This document shows positions 55,623-64,000 of a stretch of 64,000 bases of DNA, piece by piece. The notes below the pieces were generated by a model. The model was given only the letters and a program-made list of their open reading frames with translations, made no database searches and was not told the DNA's origin. Position 1 is the first letter of the stretch, and each line of letters begins with the position of its first letter. The translations under genes were made by a program, and so were the position numbers. The DNA comes from Ascidiaceihabitans sp023955215 (GTDB lineage: Bacteria; Pseudomonadota; Alphaproteobacteria; Rhodobacterales; Rhodobacteraceae), in NCBI GenBank assembly GCA_943788345.1, contig CALSPX010000013.1:124001-188000 (forward strand), read 5' to 3'.

Positions 55623-57173
55623 ATGGCGACAGATTTAAAGTGGTGGGAAACCGCCGTTATCTATCAGATCTACCCAAGGTCTTTTCAGGATTCCAACGGG
55701 GATGGCATCGGCGATTTGCCGGGCATTACATCCCGCTTGGACTATGTCGCAGGTTTGGGTGTCGACGCCGTTTGGATTTCGCCATTCTTTAAGTCTCCGC
55801 AAAAGGACTTTGGCTATGACGTGTCGGACTACTGCGACATCCATCCAGAATACGGCACGCTTGCTGATTTCGACACGCTGATCGCCAAAGCCCATAGTTT
55901 GGGCTTGCGGATCATGATCGACATCGTGCCCGCCCATTGCTCAGATCAGCACGTTTGGTTCGAAGAAAGCCGCCAGTCGCGAGACAATGATAAGGCGGAT
56001 TGGTTCCACTGGGTTGACCCGCAGCCGGATGGCTCTGCGCCAACGAATTGGCTTTCATTCTTTGGTGGTCGTGCTTGGTCGTGGGAACCGCGCCGTCAGC
56101 AATATTATTTGCACAACTTCCTACCAAGCCAGCCGAACTTGAACCATGCGAACGCTTCCGTGCGTGAGGCCTATAAAGATATCGCGCGTTTCTGGTTCGA
56201 TCGTGGCGTCGACGGATTCCGCCTTGATGCTGTGCATACAATTAACGCCGATCAAGCGCCCTATAAGGACAACGTCGCGAACCTCGATTTTGTGCCAGGT
56301 GCGTTACCGCAACAGCAGCAGCCATTTTTTCGCCAACTGCATGACAGTGCGCAACTGAACCAGCCCGCCATCCAGATGTTCAGCGAAGCATTCCGCGAAG
56401 TTGCCGATGACTATGGCGACAAATTCTTGATGGGTGAGCTGCACGGCGATGATCCAATCCTCGCTAGTCAGACGTTCACAGCGCCGGGTCGGCTTCACGC
56501 GACCTATAACTTCAATTTGCTCGCTTGGGCAGGGCTAGATGTTAACGGTCTAAAGAAGGCAATTTCTGACGCCGTTGGCTCATTCAACGGCACGGGCCGC
56601 TTGTCATTCGCGTTTTCCAACCATGATGTGCCGCGTAGCGCGACGCGCCAGCTCGAACTACTTGGGCTATGCCCGGAAAATATCGAAGCCATGCAGCTGT
56701 TGCTGTTGCAGCTGGAAACCTGCCTTATTGGATCGGCTTGCATCTATCAAGGTGAAGAACTGGCTTGCGAGGACGTACAAGACATCCCACTCGATCGACT
56801 ACAAGACCCGTGGGGCATCGAATTCGCCCCTGTTTTCTTGGGCCGCGATACCTGCCGGACCCCGATGGTGTGGTCTGAAAAAGCGACCATGGGTGGTTTC
56901 ACGACCGCGAATGAAAGTTGGCTACCCATCGCCAAGACCCATTACTCCCGTGCAGGACTGGACGAAACGAAACGTGAGAACTCCGTTTACAATCAATTTG
57001 CAGCCTTCCTAAAATGGCGCAAAAACCAACCTGCATTAATGCATGCGAATACAATGTCTGATGTTTCCGGCGGCGAAAATCAGATCATTTTTGACCGTAT
57101 TTATGAAACACAAACTCTGCGGTGCTGCTTCGACTTCACCACATTGACCGCGACCTTCAAGGAAATAGATTAG
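55623..57173 (+). CDS. aglA: Alpha-glucosidase, GH13
   Basis: Cytoplasmic hydrolase releasing glucose from imported alpha-glucosides (maltose, sucrose or trehalose-type sugars). The 516-residue product starts WWETAVIYQIYPRSFQDSNG and has the GH13 catalytic set. The nucleophile Asp is in GFRLDAVH, the general acid Glu in FLMGELHGDD, and the third Asp in FSNHDVPR. I see no signal peptide. The ATG at 55623 follows the aglG stop by 4 nt. The in-operon position supports the alpha-glucoside assignment. Confidence 0.94.
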   Translation: MATDLKWWETAVIYQIYPRSFQDSNGDGIGDLPGITSRLDYVAGLGVDAVWISPFFKSPQKDFGYDVSDYCDIHPEYGTLADFDTLIAKAHSLGLRIMIDIVPAHCSDQHVWFEESRQSRDNDKADWFHWVDPQPDGSAPTNWLSFFGGRAWSWEPRRQQYYLHNFLPSQPNLNHANASVREAYKDIARFWFDRGVDGFRLDAVHTINADQAPYKDNVANLDFVPGALPQQQQPFFRQLHDSAQLNQPAIQMFSEAFREVADDYGDKFLMGELHGDDPILASQTFTAPGRLHATYNFNLLAWAGLDVNGLKKAISDAVGSFNGTGRLSFAFSNHDVPRSATRQLELLGLCPENIEAMQLLLLQLETCLIGSACIYQGEELACEDVQDIPLDRLQDPWGIEFAPVFLGRDTCRTPMVWSEKATMGGFTTANESWLPIAKTHYSRAGLDETKRENSVYNQFAAFLKWRKNQPALMHANTMSDVSGGENQIIFDRIYETQTLRCCFDFTTLTATFKEID

Positions 57174-58232
57174 ATGGCACAAGTATCTCTCAAAGGCGTC
57201 AACAAGTCGTTTGGCGCAACTCATGTTATCAAAGACGTTGATCTTGAAATCGAAAAAGGCGAGTTTGTCGTCTTTGTCGGCCCCTCTGGCTGCGGTAAAT
57301 CCACTTTGCTCCGTCTGATCGCCGGCCTTGAAACGCTTAGTAGCGGTGAAATTATGATTGCGGATCGCGCCATCATGGACCTTCCACCATCCAAACGTGG
57401 CATCGCGATGGTGTTCCAATCTTATGCGCTTTATCCGCATATGACGGTTTTCCACAACATGGCGTTCTCGCTAGAGTTACAGGGTGTCCCCAAAAAGGAA
57501 ATCGCAGAACGCGTTGAAAGCGCAGCCAAGATTTTGCAAATGGAACATCTTTTGTCTCGGCGTCCAGCCGCGCTTTCTGGTGGTCAGCGTCAGCGCGTTG
57601 CGATTGGTCGTGCCATCGTGCGCAATCCTGACGTGTTCCTGTTCGATGAACCGCTATCAAACCTAGATGCAGCTTTGCGCCACGAGACCCGTGTCGAGAT
57701 TGCCAAACTACACACGCAACTGGCCGCCACGACAATCTACGTGACGCATGATCAGGTCGAAGCGATGACATTGGCCGACAAAATCGTTGTCTTGAAAGAT
57801 GGCGAAGTCATGCAAGTCGGGTCTCCGATGGATCTTTTCAATCGGCCTGCGAATGAATTCGTCGCTGGGTTCCTTGGCTCTCCGAAAATGAACTTTTTTG
57901 AAGGAACTTTGGCTGATGTTTCCGACGATGGGGCTACTGCTGGCTTTCAAGGAAATGGAATTGACGCCGCGAACCTGCGTCTTGTGTCGTCTGCGAAAAA
58001 GTCAGGCGATGCCGCACGTATCGGCATTCGCCCTCAGCACTTAGTGCTTGACCCGAAGGGCCCGATTGTTGGCACCATCGCGCTTGTTGAGCGTCTGGGA
58101 ACAGAAACAGTTATGGAAATGCGGTCGGATTCAGATGTCCAATTCCGATTTGCGTCACCCGAAAACCTCGACTTCAACACGGGCGACGAAGTGCGTTTCA
58201 GCTTTGAGAAAGAGAAAGCACACCTTTTTTGA
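57174..58232 (+). CDS. aglK: Sugar ABC transporter ATP-binding protein (UgpC/MsmK type)
   Basis: ATPase that drives the Agl importer. The 352-residue product has Walker A GPSGCGKST, Q-loop FQSYALYPHM, signature LSGGQRQRVAIGRA, Walker B VFLFDEPLSNLD and H-loop YVTHDQ. A C-terminal TOBE-type domain follows (IGIRPQHLVL, LVERLGTETVMEM). The ATG follows the aglA stop codon directly. It is the last gene before the IS relic that separates agl from the beta-glucosidase. Confidence 0.95.
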   Translation: MAQVSLKGVNKSFGATHVIKDVDLEIEKGEFVVFVGPSGCGKSTLLRLIAGLETLSSGEIMIADRAIMDLPPSKRGIAMVFQSYALYPHMTVFHNMAFSLELQGVPKKEIAERVESAAKILQMEHLLSRRPAALSGGQRQRVAIGRAIVRNPDVFLFDEPLSNLDAALRHETRVEIAKLHTQLAATTIYVTHDQVEAMTLADKIVVLKDGEVMQVGSPMDLFNRPANEFVAGFLGSPKMNFFEGTLADVSDDGATAGFQGNGIDAANLRLVSSAKKSGDAARIGIRPQHLVLDPKGPIVGTIALVERLGTETVMEMRSDSDVQFRFASPENLDFNTGDEVRFSFEKEKAHLF

Positions 58233-59017
58233 TCTCTTAGCTAAGGTCGGCCACCGCATACTCTGCTTGCTTCGGGATCATTCCACTTGGACATGTAAGC
58301 GTCTGTTGCTCGGCGGCTTGAAAATAGTGAATTTTCATATCGTGAAATGATCCTTCACAAAAATCGACAACTCCTTGCTTAGATCAGTGGGCACCATAGC
58401 GCTTGCGTGAGGATTGTGGATTAAGCGGTCATTGAAGTCGTCATTAAGAAAGTTCAAGTAACCAACGTTCCCGTAATACGCGTCACGCATCGTAAATGAC
58501 TTTTGTGACCTGTTCATGCGGTTGATTGCTATCTCTGCAATTGAACCTGCCGCGGTATGATGCCGCTCCTTTGATAGCATTACTGCAACCAAGGAAATGG
58601 ACTACGGGATTGAAACGGGCTGGCGAATTCCGCCAGGATGCGGTGCGGACTGCAGTAGCTGGGGCTGACCGTTGCCCACAATGCAGTGGAAATGTATGAG
58701 AGTGGCGCAAACAGGCCGCTGATGATCTGTCCAGTAGGTGCCCGACGTCAGACAGGTGATTAGCGGAATTGTCTCGCGAGCTATGGCATATTTAAATGCG
58801 GTATAACCGTTGGATTGCAAAACCTCATCAGTTCCCCAGAAAAACGGCCTCCAATCGTTACCGCCGGAGCCAATTTTCACTTAAGCCAATCCAAAAAGTT
58901 TGGAAATGTTGGACGTCATCGCATATGGGCACACGAGCGTCTGAGAATGGGGCTAGACCGTTGCAGTGCATCTATGTTTGGTGTCTTATCTGAACGCCGC
59001 ATCCAAGGACGCCTCTC
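58233..59017. other. Gene-free region between aglK and the beta-glucosidase
   Basis: About 785 bp holding IS relic 2. I saw no terminator for aglK and no clear promoter for the beta-glucosidase. The leader of the latter may start within the last 150 bp. Confidence 0.45.
58541..58880. mobile_element. Degenerate insertion-sequence relic 2
   Basis: Partner of relic 1. It shares TGATGCCGCTCCTTTGATA near its start and TTACCGCCGGAGCCA near its end. Between them is about 290 bp, longer than the 160 bp or so of relic 1, with a decayed transposase start (KRAGEFRQDAVRTA) like the N-terminus of an IS3-family OrfA. The rest is scrambled. Confidence 0.55.
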
Positions 59018-60352
59018 ATGAGCTTTAGTTTTACTCGTCAAGATTTTCCCGAAGGTTTCCAGTTTGGCGCTGCGACTGCGGCCTATCAAATTGAGGGCAG
59101 CAAGTTTGGTGGCTGTGGTCCGTCTCACTGGGATACGTGGTCCGAAACGCCGGGTAATGTTGTAGGCAATGATGATGGGTCTGTTGCCTGTGATCATTAT
59201 CATCGTTTCAAAGAAGATCTGGATATAATCAAGTCGGGTGGGTTTGATTCCTACCGATTTTCGACCTCATGGGCGCGGGTGATGCCTGATGGCAAAACGG
59301 TGAATGCCGAAGGGCTGGATTATTATGACCGCCTGGTGGATGCGATCGTAGAAAGGGGCTTGAACCCGAACCTCACGCTGTATCACTGGGAGTTGCCCTC
59401 AGCGATGGCCGACATTGGCGGTTGGGCAAATCGTGAAACAGCAATGCGTTTTGCAGATATGAGCCGTGCGGTGATCGAGCGGCTCGGCGACCGTGTTGAT
59501 CGGGTGGCCACGGTCAACGAACCTTGGTGCGTAGCGTGGTTGTCGCATTTCCTTGGGGGCCATGCGCCCGGTTTGCGCGATATTCGTGCAGCAATGCGCG
59601 CGATGCATCACATTCAATTGGCCCACGGTAACGCCATGCAGGTGATGCGCGATCATGGGCAAAAGAACCTAGGTGTCGTGCTTAACCTTGGTCACGGAGA
59701 ACCCGCGACAGAGACCGCAACGGATATTGCGGCCACCAAGACGTTCGACGCTATTCAAACCCGCTGGTTTATGGACAGCCTGTTCAAGGGGCATTACCCC
59801 CAAGACATGATCGCGGCCGTAGGGCAGCACATGCCTGAGGGCTATGAAGATGACATGGCACTCATCAGCCAACCTTTGGATTGGCTAGGTGTCAACTATT
59901 ACACTCGCGGCTTTATCCAAGCGTTACCCGACCAGCCTTGGCCACATATGCATGAAGTTCCAGGACCGCTACCTAAGACCCAGATGGGTTGGGAGATTTA
60001 TCCTGAGGGCCTCGAAATACTGCTCAAACGTATTCACCGCGAATACACGGGTGTTCTGCCGTTGATGATTACGGAAAACGGAATGGCCAATGATGATCAC
60101 GTTGTGGATGGCCGTTGTGACGACCCTGCGCGCGTCCAGTATTTTGATGATCACCTGCAAGCCGTGCGGCGTTGTATTGCTGACGGTGTGCCAGTGCAGG
60201 GTTACTTTGGCTGGTCGCTGCTTGATAACTACGAATGGGCGTTTGGCTATGAAAAGCGGTTTGGGCTGGTGCACGTTGATTACGAAACTCAGGTCCGCAC
60301 GCCCAAGGCATCGTTCAACGCGTTTCGTCAGGCGATTTCGTCGAATCTGTAG
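59018..60352 (+). CDS. bglB: Beta-glucosidase, GH1
   Basis: Hydrolyses beta-glucosides or other short beta-linked sugars. The 444-residue product has the GH1 acid/base Glu in TVNEPWC and the nucleophile Glu in ITENGM, plus the start FPEGFQFGAATAAYQIEGS. The C-terminal aglycone-site region is FGWSLLDNYEWAFGYEKRFG. No signal peptide, so it acts on imported sugar. It comes after aglK but the relic between them and the lack of overlap suggest a separate transcript. S. meliloti-type agl loci are alpha-glucoside specific, so its joining here widens the range. Confidence 0.93.
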   Translation: MSFSFTRQDFPEGFQFGAATAAYQIEGSKFGGCGPSHWDTWSETPGNVVGNDDGSVACDHYHRFKEDLDIIKSGGFDSYRFSTSWARVMPDGKTVNAEGLDYYDRLVDAIVERGLNPNLTLYHWELPSAMADIGGWANRETAMRFADMSRAVIERLGDRVDRVATVNEPWCVAWLSHFLGGHAPGLRDIRAAMRAMHHIQLAHGNAMQVMRDHGQKNLGVVLNLGHGEPATETATDIAATKTFDAIQTRWFMDSLFKGHYPQDMIAAVGQHMPEGYEDDMALISQPLDWLGVNYYTRGFIQALPDQPWPHMHEVPGPLPKTQMGWEIYPEGLEILLKRIHREYTGVLPLMITENGMANDDHVVDGRCDDPARVQYFDDHLQAVRRCIADGVPVQGYFGWSLLDNYEWAFGYEKRFGLVHVDYETQVRTPKASFNAFRQAISSNL

Positions 60353-60467
60353 ATACGAAAAGCACGGTACCAAATATATACTGCGCCGCGCCGTTTGACA
60401 CGATTGAGGTGGTGCATTCTCTTCTCCCCAGGGTGGTGAGCGTCGGAATTTTCCGTGCAAATCCTAT

Positions 60468-60529
60468 TTTCGGGGCCCTTGTGCGAACCACACGGTGATG
60501 CAGTGGGGAAATCCACCACAGCCCCGAAA
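60468..60529. repeat. Long inverted repeat downstream of the beta-glucosidase
   Basis: Arms TTTCGGGGC (60468-60476) and GCCCCGAAA (60521-60529) around 44 bases, with an inner GTGG-N6-CCAC (near 60503-60516). It may be a terminator-like or recombination-related structure. Confidence 0.45.
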
Positions 60530-60556
60530 GTGGAATGCAATAAAATTAGTAATTTA

Positions 60557-60582
60557 GGAGAAGGTTGGCTGGGATGGTAGGA
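60557..60582. repeat. tRNA 3'-end-like direct repeat, right copy
   Basis: GGAGAA-GGTTGGCTGGGATGGTAGGA, matching 51302-51327 with one mismatch, same orientation. The minus strand continues as GAATCCTACCATCCCAGCCA, preserving the tRNA-like end further than the left copy. Confidence 0.6.
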
Positions 60583-61123
60583 TTCCCAGCGGATTCCGTA
60601 ACTCATTGTGTTTACGATAAAAATTTTCGATACACTTCACTACGTGATGCAGCTGTGTCGCACATAGACGTGTAGTGGTCAATGTTTCACATCATAGATC
60701 GAGCGGCATTTTAGCTGATGGGACGAAAGCTAAGAAACTGGTGACAGGTTTCAGATGCATCGCCAGAATCTACGGACCAAGACTCGAAAATGTAGCGAAT
60801 TTCCTCTCTGCATTGATTGTCTCTAAAGGTGCTGTTGCCGGACTCACCACAGCAGCCGAAACGGCCCTGAGCGGACATTGAACAGATGACCTAAATGCTT
60901 TGGTGCGGCGGCTCAAAGCGGACGTTGGTTGTCGGTCCGGGTCGACACGAGGTTAACATTTATGTGAAACATCTGGGGGCAAGCGCGACTTTTTATGGCG
61001 CGATTCTATGAATGCAGCTGAGCGACTTTAATCAAAAGTTCTACTGCTGACTGCTCCAATTACAATCGATGTGGGATAGGATAATTCCATGTGACCAAAT
61101 TATGTGTCTTTTATAAAGAAATT

Positions 61124-62110
61124 ATGACACATTTGTTGGGGCTTCACATGGAGGTGGCACAAATTCTGGGTAAGAACTTTCATCAGGGGATAACGCTTCG
61201 GCACTTGCGTGCGCTTGTTGCATTGTCCGATCTTAAGTTGGTCGCACGGGTGGCTGAGGCCCTCGGGGTGACACAACCAGCTGTGTCTAAACAGATTTCC
61301 GAGTTGGAAAAGATAGTTGGCGCACCTGTGGTCACACGGGACCGCAACCGGCTTTATCTGACGCTGATAGGCAGCCGCCTTGCAGATCATGCGCGCCAAG
61401 TTCTTGGACAAATTGATCGTGCTGCATTTGACATCGAAGCGATGACAAGTGGGGTATCGGGTTCTGTATCTGTGGGGGTAGTAAGTTCAGTCGCACCGAC
61501 CCTACTGCCCAACACCATTGCGCTGTTAAAACGCAGCACGCCGCAAGCAAATGTGTCCGTTTCCGAAGACCATTTCGTTGAACTTTTGCCGCAGCTTGAA
61601 ACCGGAGCATTGGATCTGGTGATTGCGAGAATTTGGCAGCCGCAGGAATTGGCGGGTATTGACCAAATGGCGCTGTTTTCTGAACCTGTCGTCGTTGTGG
61701 CTGGTCGCAACCATCCGCTCGTGGAAGGTGGTGATGTCGCATGGGCTGATGTGGTTAGTTATCCTTGGATTTTACCACAACCGAATTCCATTGCGCGCCA
61801 AGCTGTGGAGGCACTTTTTGCCGCGAACGGATTGTCGCCACCCACCAATACGATTGCGTCTTTGTCAATTGCACTGAATCTTGAACTCCTGCGTGCGATG
61901 CCTGCGCTCGGCCTGCTACCGCTACGGCTTGCGCAGGTACAGGCCGCGCGGGGCGAAATAGTGATCCTGCCGCTTGATACGCGCGACTTGTTGTCAGAAG
62001 CCCGCTGTTTTTGGCGCAAAGACCAAGTCTTGCAAAACGCGACACTATCGCTGTTCCTTAAATGCTTGCGCCAAACCACAGAAGACATTCAAAGCATTCC
62101 ATTTGGTTAA
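61124..62110 (+). CDS. LysR family transcriptional regulator
   Basis: The N-terminal winged helix reads TLRHLRALVALSDLKLVARVAEALGVTQPAVSKQISELEK, the LysR pattern. A periplasmic-binding-protein-like co-inducer domain follows (SVGVVSSVAPTLLPNTIALLKR, VVAGRNHPLVEG). About 328 residues from the ATG at 61124; a GTG at 61091 or an ATG at 61148 is also possible. It is transcribed in the same direction as, and just before, the amidase and TRAP genes, and probably controls them via the dyad at 62115-62131. The effector is unknown. Confidence 0.85.
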   Translation: MTHLLGLHMEVAQILGKNFHQGITLRHLRALVALSDLKLVARVAEALGVTQPAVSKQISELEKIVGAPVVTRDRNRLYLTLIGSRLADHARQVLGQIDRAAFDIEAMTSGVSGSVSVGVVSSVAPTLLPNTIALLKRSTPQANVSVSEDHFVELLPQLETGALDLVIARIWQPQELAGIDQMALFSEPVVVVAGRNHPLVEGGDVAWADVVSYPWILPQPNSIARQAVEALFAANGLSPPTNTIASLSIALNLELLRAMPALGLLPLRLAQVQAARGEIVILPLDTRDLLSEARCFWRKDQVLQNATLSLFLKCLRQTTEDIQSIPFG

Positions 62111-62114
62111 TGTT

Positions 62115-62131
62115 GTGAGTTAATAATTCAC
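62115..62131. promoter_or_regulatory. Near-perfect dyad between LysR and amidase genes (operator candidate)
   Basis: GTGAGTTAATAATTCAC has arms GTGA-TTA / TAA-TCAC with one mismatched pair. It contains the T-N11-A spacing seen in LysR sites. It lies 97 bp above the amidase start. Confidence 0.45.
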
Positions 62132-62227
62132 TATTGTTGATCTGTTTTATTCACTACCTTAACCAAACGCACAGTTTGGGAGGGCTTTGGTGTTTGTTGT
62201 ATATGTCATGAGTGTTGGAGGTCGCTG

Positions 62228-63748
62228 GTGAGCATTACAGCTTTGTCTGCTTGTGAGGTGCTTGCAGCGTTTAAGTCCAAGAGCCTGACGCCAACGGCTT
62301 ATCTGCTGGCTTGCCTTGACGAAATTTCGCGTTTCAATCCCAAAATCAATGCACTGGCCGCGCTGGATATCGATCATGCCACTGTTGCGGCGGCTGATTC
62401 GACGAAACGCTGGCAAACGGGTTGCCCGATTGGTCCGCTCGACGGGTTGCCAATTGGCGTTAAAGATTTGCAAAACACCAAAGGCTTGTTGACCACCCAT
62501 GGCAGCATTCGCGCAAGGGGGCACGTGCCTGACAATGATTTGCCGATGGTTGCGCGCCTGCGCGCGGCGGGCGCTATTATTCTTGCAAAGACAAATGTCC
62601 CTGAAATGGGGGCGGGTGGAAACAGCCGTAACCCTGTCTGGGGCGCGACAAGCAACCCGTTTGATGCCAATCTGATTGCTGGCGGCTCCTCTGGTGGGTC
62701 TGCCGCTGCCCTTGCGGCCAATCTGTTGCCGCTGTGCACAGGCTCGGACACGGGCGGGTCGCTGCGAATGCCTGCCGCACTCTGTGGCGTGGTTGGTTAT
62801 CGGCCTTCTGTTGACGTGATCGCTCATCCCACACGCCCTTTGGGGTGGTCGGGGATTTCGGTGCTTGGTCCGATGGCACGGACGGTCGATGATCTGACAC
62901 TAATGCTGGACGTGTGTGAGGGATATCACGCGGATGACCCGCTATCCGCGCCCTCGAACACAGGCCGTTTTGCAGTATTGCCTGCCATTGACTTAAAGGA
63001 TCTACGGGTTGGTTATTGCGAAGACTTTGGTGGCGCGCCAGTCGAGCAAAGCATCCGCCAAACATTTCGCGCGCGTCTTGAGGTGCTGCGGCCTCAGGTC
63101 AAGGAATGCCGCGCGGCCGATCTTGATCTTGGTGAAATGGACCGGTGTTTTGATATTCTTCGGGCCGAAAGTTTTATTGTCGCCTTTGGTGGGGGGATTG
63201 AGGCCGACCCTGATAGCTTTGGCGCGCATATCAAAGACAACGTTGCCCTTGGACATAGCATGTCGTTGGCCGACCGTGGCTGGGCTCATGCAGAACAATC
63301 CCGCATTTTGCGGAAATTTAACGCACTGATGGCCGAGTTTGATGTGATCGTTTTGCCGACATCACCCGTATCGCCCTTCGCGTGGACACAGTCACATGCT
63401 GAAGAAATCGATGGGCACAAGATGGACACTTACTATCGCTGGCTTGCGCTGTGCTATCGGGGGTCTTTGACAGGCGGACCTGCTATTACGCTGCCCTGCG
63501 GTCGTGATACCCACGGTATGCCGTTCGGCTTTCAGGTATTGGGGCCGCTGCGTGGTGACGTAGCGTTGCTCGGTGCCGCGAAAGCGATTGAAAGCCTCTT
63601 TGCGCGCTCAGACCAGGCCGCGCGGCCCTTGGCAAATATGCAAACCCTTCAACACTCACTTGTGGAATTGACCTCTATTGTGACCCACCCCCCTGATTTA
63701 TTTGCCGTGCCCTCATCCGACAGCTCTAACATGCGGACGGCAGTGTAA
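62228..63748 (+). CDS. Amidase (amidase signature family)
   Basis: Hydrolyses an amide of unknown identity. The 506-residue product has the Ser-cisSer-Lys triad. The lysine is in LPIGVKDLQNTKG, the cis-serine region in GGSSGGSAAALAANLLPL, and the nucleophile serine in TGSDTGGSLRMPAALCG. It resembles GatA-like amidases but no gatB/gatC is present, so a tRNA-dependent role is unlikely. GTG start with GGAGG upstream. The TRAP large permease follows after one base. Confidence 0.88.
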   Translation: MSITALSACEVLAAFKSKSLTPTAYLLACLDEISRFNPKINALAALDIDHATVAAADSTKRWQTGCPIGPLDGLPIGVKDLQNTKGLLTTHGSIRARGHVPDNDLPMVARLRAAGAIILAKTNVPEMGAGGNSRNPVWGATSNPFDANLIAGGSSGGSAAALAANLLPLCTGSDTGGSLRMPAALCGVVGYRPSVDVIAHPTRPLGWSGISVLGPMARTVDDLTLMLDVCEGYHADDPLSAPSNTGRFAVLPAIDLKDLRVGYCEDFGGAPVEQSIRQTFRARLEVLRPQVKECRAADLDLGEMDRCFDILRAESFIVAFGGGIEADPDSFGAHIKDNVALGHSMSLADRGWAHAEQSRILRKFNALMAEFDVIVLPTSPVSPFAWTQSHAEEIDGHKMDTYYRWLALCYRGSLTGGPAITLPCGRDTHGMPFGFQVLGPLRGDVALLGAAKAIESLFARSDQAARPLANMQTLQHSLVELTSIVTHPPDLFAVPSSDSSNMRTAV

Positions 63749-63749
63749 T

Positions 63750-64000
63750 ATGTGGTTTATCCCAATTGTCTTTATTCTACTGCTGATCAGTGGCACGGCC
63801 TTTGCCTACCTGATGGGCGCGGTTTCCGTCGTGACCTTTGTCGCGGTAGACAAAACACAGTTCCTGTCGATCATGCCGCAACGGATTTTCGCCCAGCTTG
63901 ACGTATTTGCCTTTATGGCGATGCCCTTGTTTATTCTAACCGCAGAGATCATGAGCCGCGCCGGCGTGACCCGCAGCTTGATTGATTTCGCGATGTCTAT
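63750..64000 (+). CDS. dctM: TRAP transporter large permease (DctM), cut by window edge
   Basis: First 84 residues of a polytopic membrane protein starting MWFIPIVFILLLISGTAFAY, with FAQLDVFAFMAMPLFILTAEIM matching the DctM pattern. The small permease and binding protein must lie outside the window. Downstream of the amidase by one base, so the imported compound is probably the amidase substrate or its product, which is inference. Confidence 0.85.
   Translation, partial: MWFIPIVFILLLISGTAFAYLMGAVSVVTFVAVDKTQFLSIMPQRIFAQLDVFAFMAMPLFILTAEIMSRAGVTRSLIDFAMS

Larger units (their letters stand above)
60353..61123. other. Gene-free region between beta-glucosidase and LysR
   Basis: About 770 bp. 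It holds the inverted repeat 60468-60529 and the right direct repeat. Nothing else is convincing; the region resembles decayed DNA. Confidence 0.45.

Noticed and set aside
60675..60881. Small 68-codon frame between the beta-glucosidase and LysR (begins MVNVSHHRSSG).
   Set aside because: No ribosome site, no recognisable domain, and it lies in apparently decayed DNA.
62228..63748. Amidase as GatA of the tRNA amidotransferase.
   Set aside because: The Ser-cisSer-Lys motifs are shared, but gatC/gatB are absent and the context is LysR and TRAP. A catabolic amidase fits better.

Overview
The window looks like the chromosome of a marine Rhodobacterales (Roseobacter-group) alphaproteobacterium of moderate GC. 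The evidence is the gene set and order: hbd/DUF6473/etfAB/cobalamin adenosyltransferase, two identical tuf genes, secE-nusG-rplKA-rplJL-rpoBC, rpsL-rpsG-fusA-tuf, an aglEFGAK sugar locus and a TRAP large permease. The genus cannot be fixed from this sequence alone. Decayed insertion-sequence pieces and three single-site frameshifts give an Octadecabacter-like impression, which is only a guess.

Layout. 1-6.0 kb (mostly minus strand): 3-hydroxybutyryl-CoA dehydrogenase (cut by the left edge), a DUF6473 gene, the electron-transfer flavoprotein pair, PduO-type cobalamin adenosyltransferase with a small twin-helix protein, an SDR oxidoreductase and an SH3 protein. 6.1-13.5 kb: parC, a DUF898 membrane protein with an M48 protease, a small DUF4377-like protein, a cytochrome P450 and a lipoprotein. 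13.6-25.2 kb: tuf copy 1, a hybrid histidine kinase, tRNA-Trp, cydAB quinol oxidase, an N-methylproline-demethylase-like flavoenzyme with a divergent TetR regulator, a CPA1 antiporter and a hypothetical membrane protein. 25.3-40.7 kb: secE, nusG, rplK, rplA, rplJ, rplL, rpoB, rpoC, interrupted by a tagD-like/licD pair on the minus strand and by one secreted or membrane-anchored hypothetical. 40.8-42.5 kb: a rhamnosyltransferase-like gene coupled to an EamA transporter. 42.5-47.4 kb: the str operon rpsL-rpsG-fusA-tuf copy 2, with a clear promoter and an attenuator-like hairpin in its leader. 47.5-51.0 kb (minus): a four-gene, fully overlapping Gtr-type surface-glycan glucosylation cassette. 51.3-60.6 kb: an alpha-/beta-glucoside uptake and hydrolysis islet (aglE, F, G, A, K and a GH1 beta-glucosidase) lying between two direct repeats that look like tRNA 3' ends. 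61.1-64.0 kb: a LysR regulator, an amidase and a TRAP large permease (cut by the right edge).

Working together. The Agl proteins bind and import alpha-glucosides, AglK powers the importer, and the GH13 and GH1 enzymes release glucose in the cytoplasm. The gtrB-gtrA-methyltransferase-glucosyltransferase operon should make and flip a polyprenyl-phosphate sugar and decorate a surface glycan. The tagD/licD pair and the rhamnosyltransferase point the same way, to surface polysaccharide variation embedded among core information-processing genes.

Points of most interest: the islet between tRNA-like repeats; two related, internally deleted IS relics 41 kb apart; tuf copies that differ at only five synonymous T/C sites and share even their terminator; frameshifts in rplA, tagD and aglE; several clean palindromic operator candidates; and an attenuator-like hairpin in the str leader. 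No CRISPR array, rRNA gene, prophage or complete transposase was seen.
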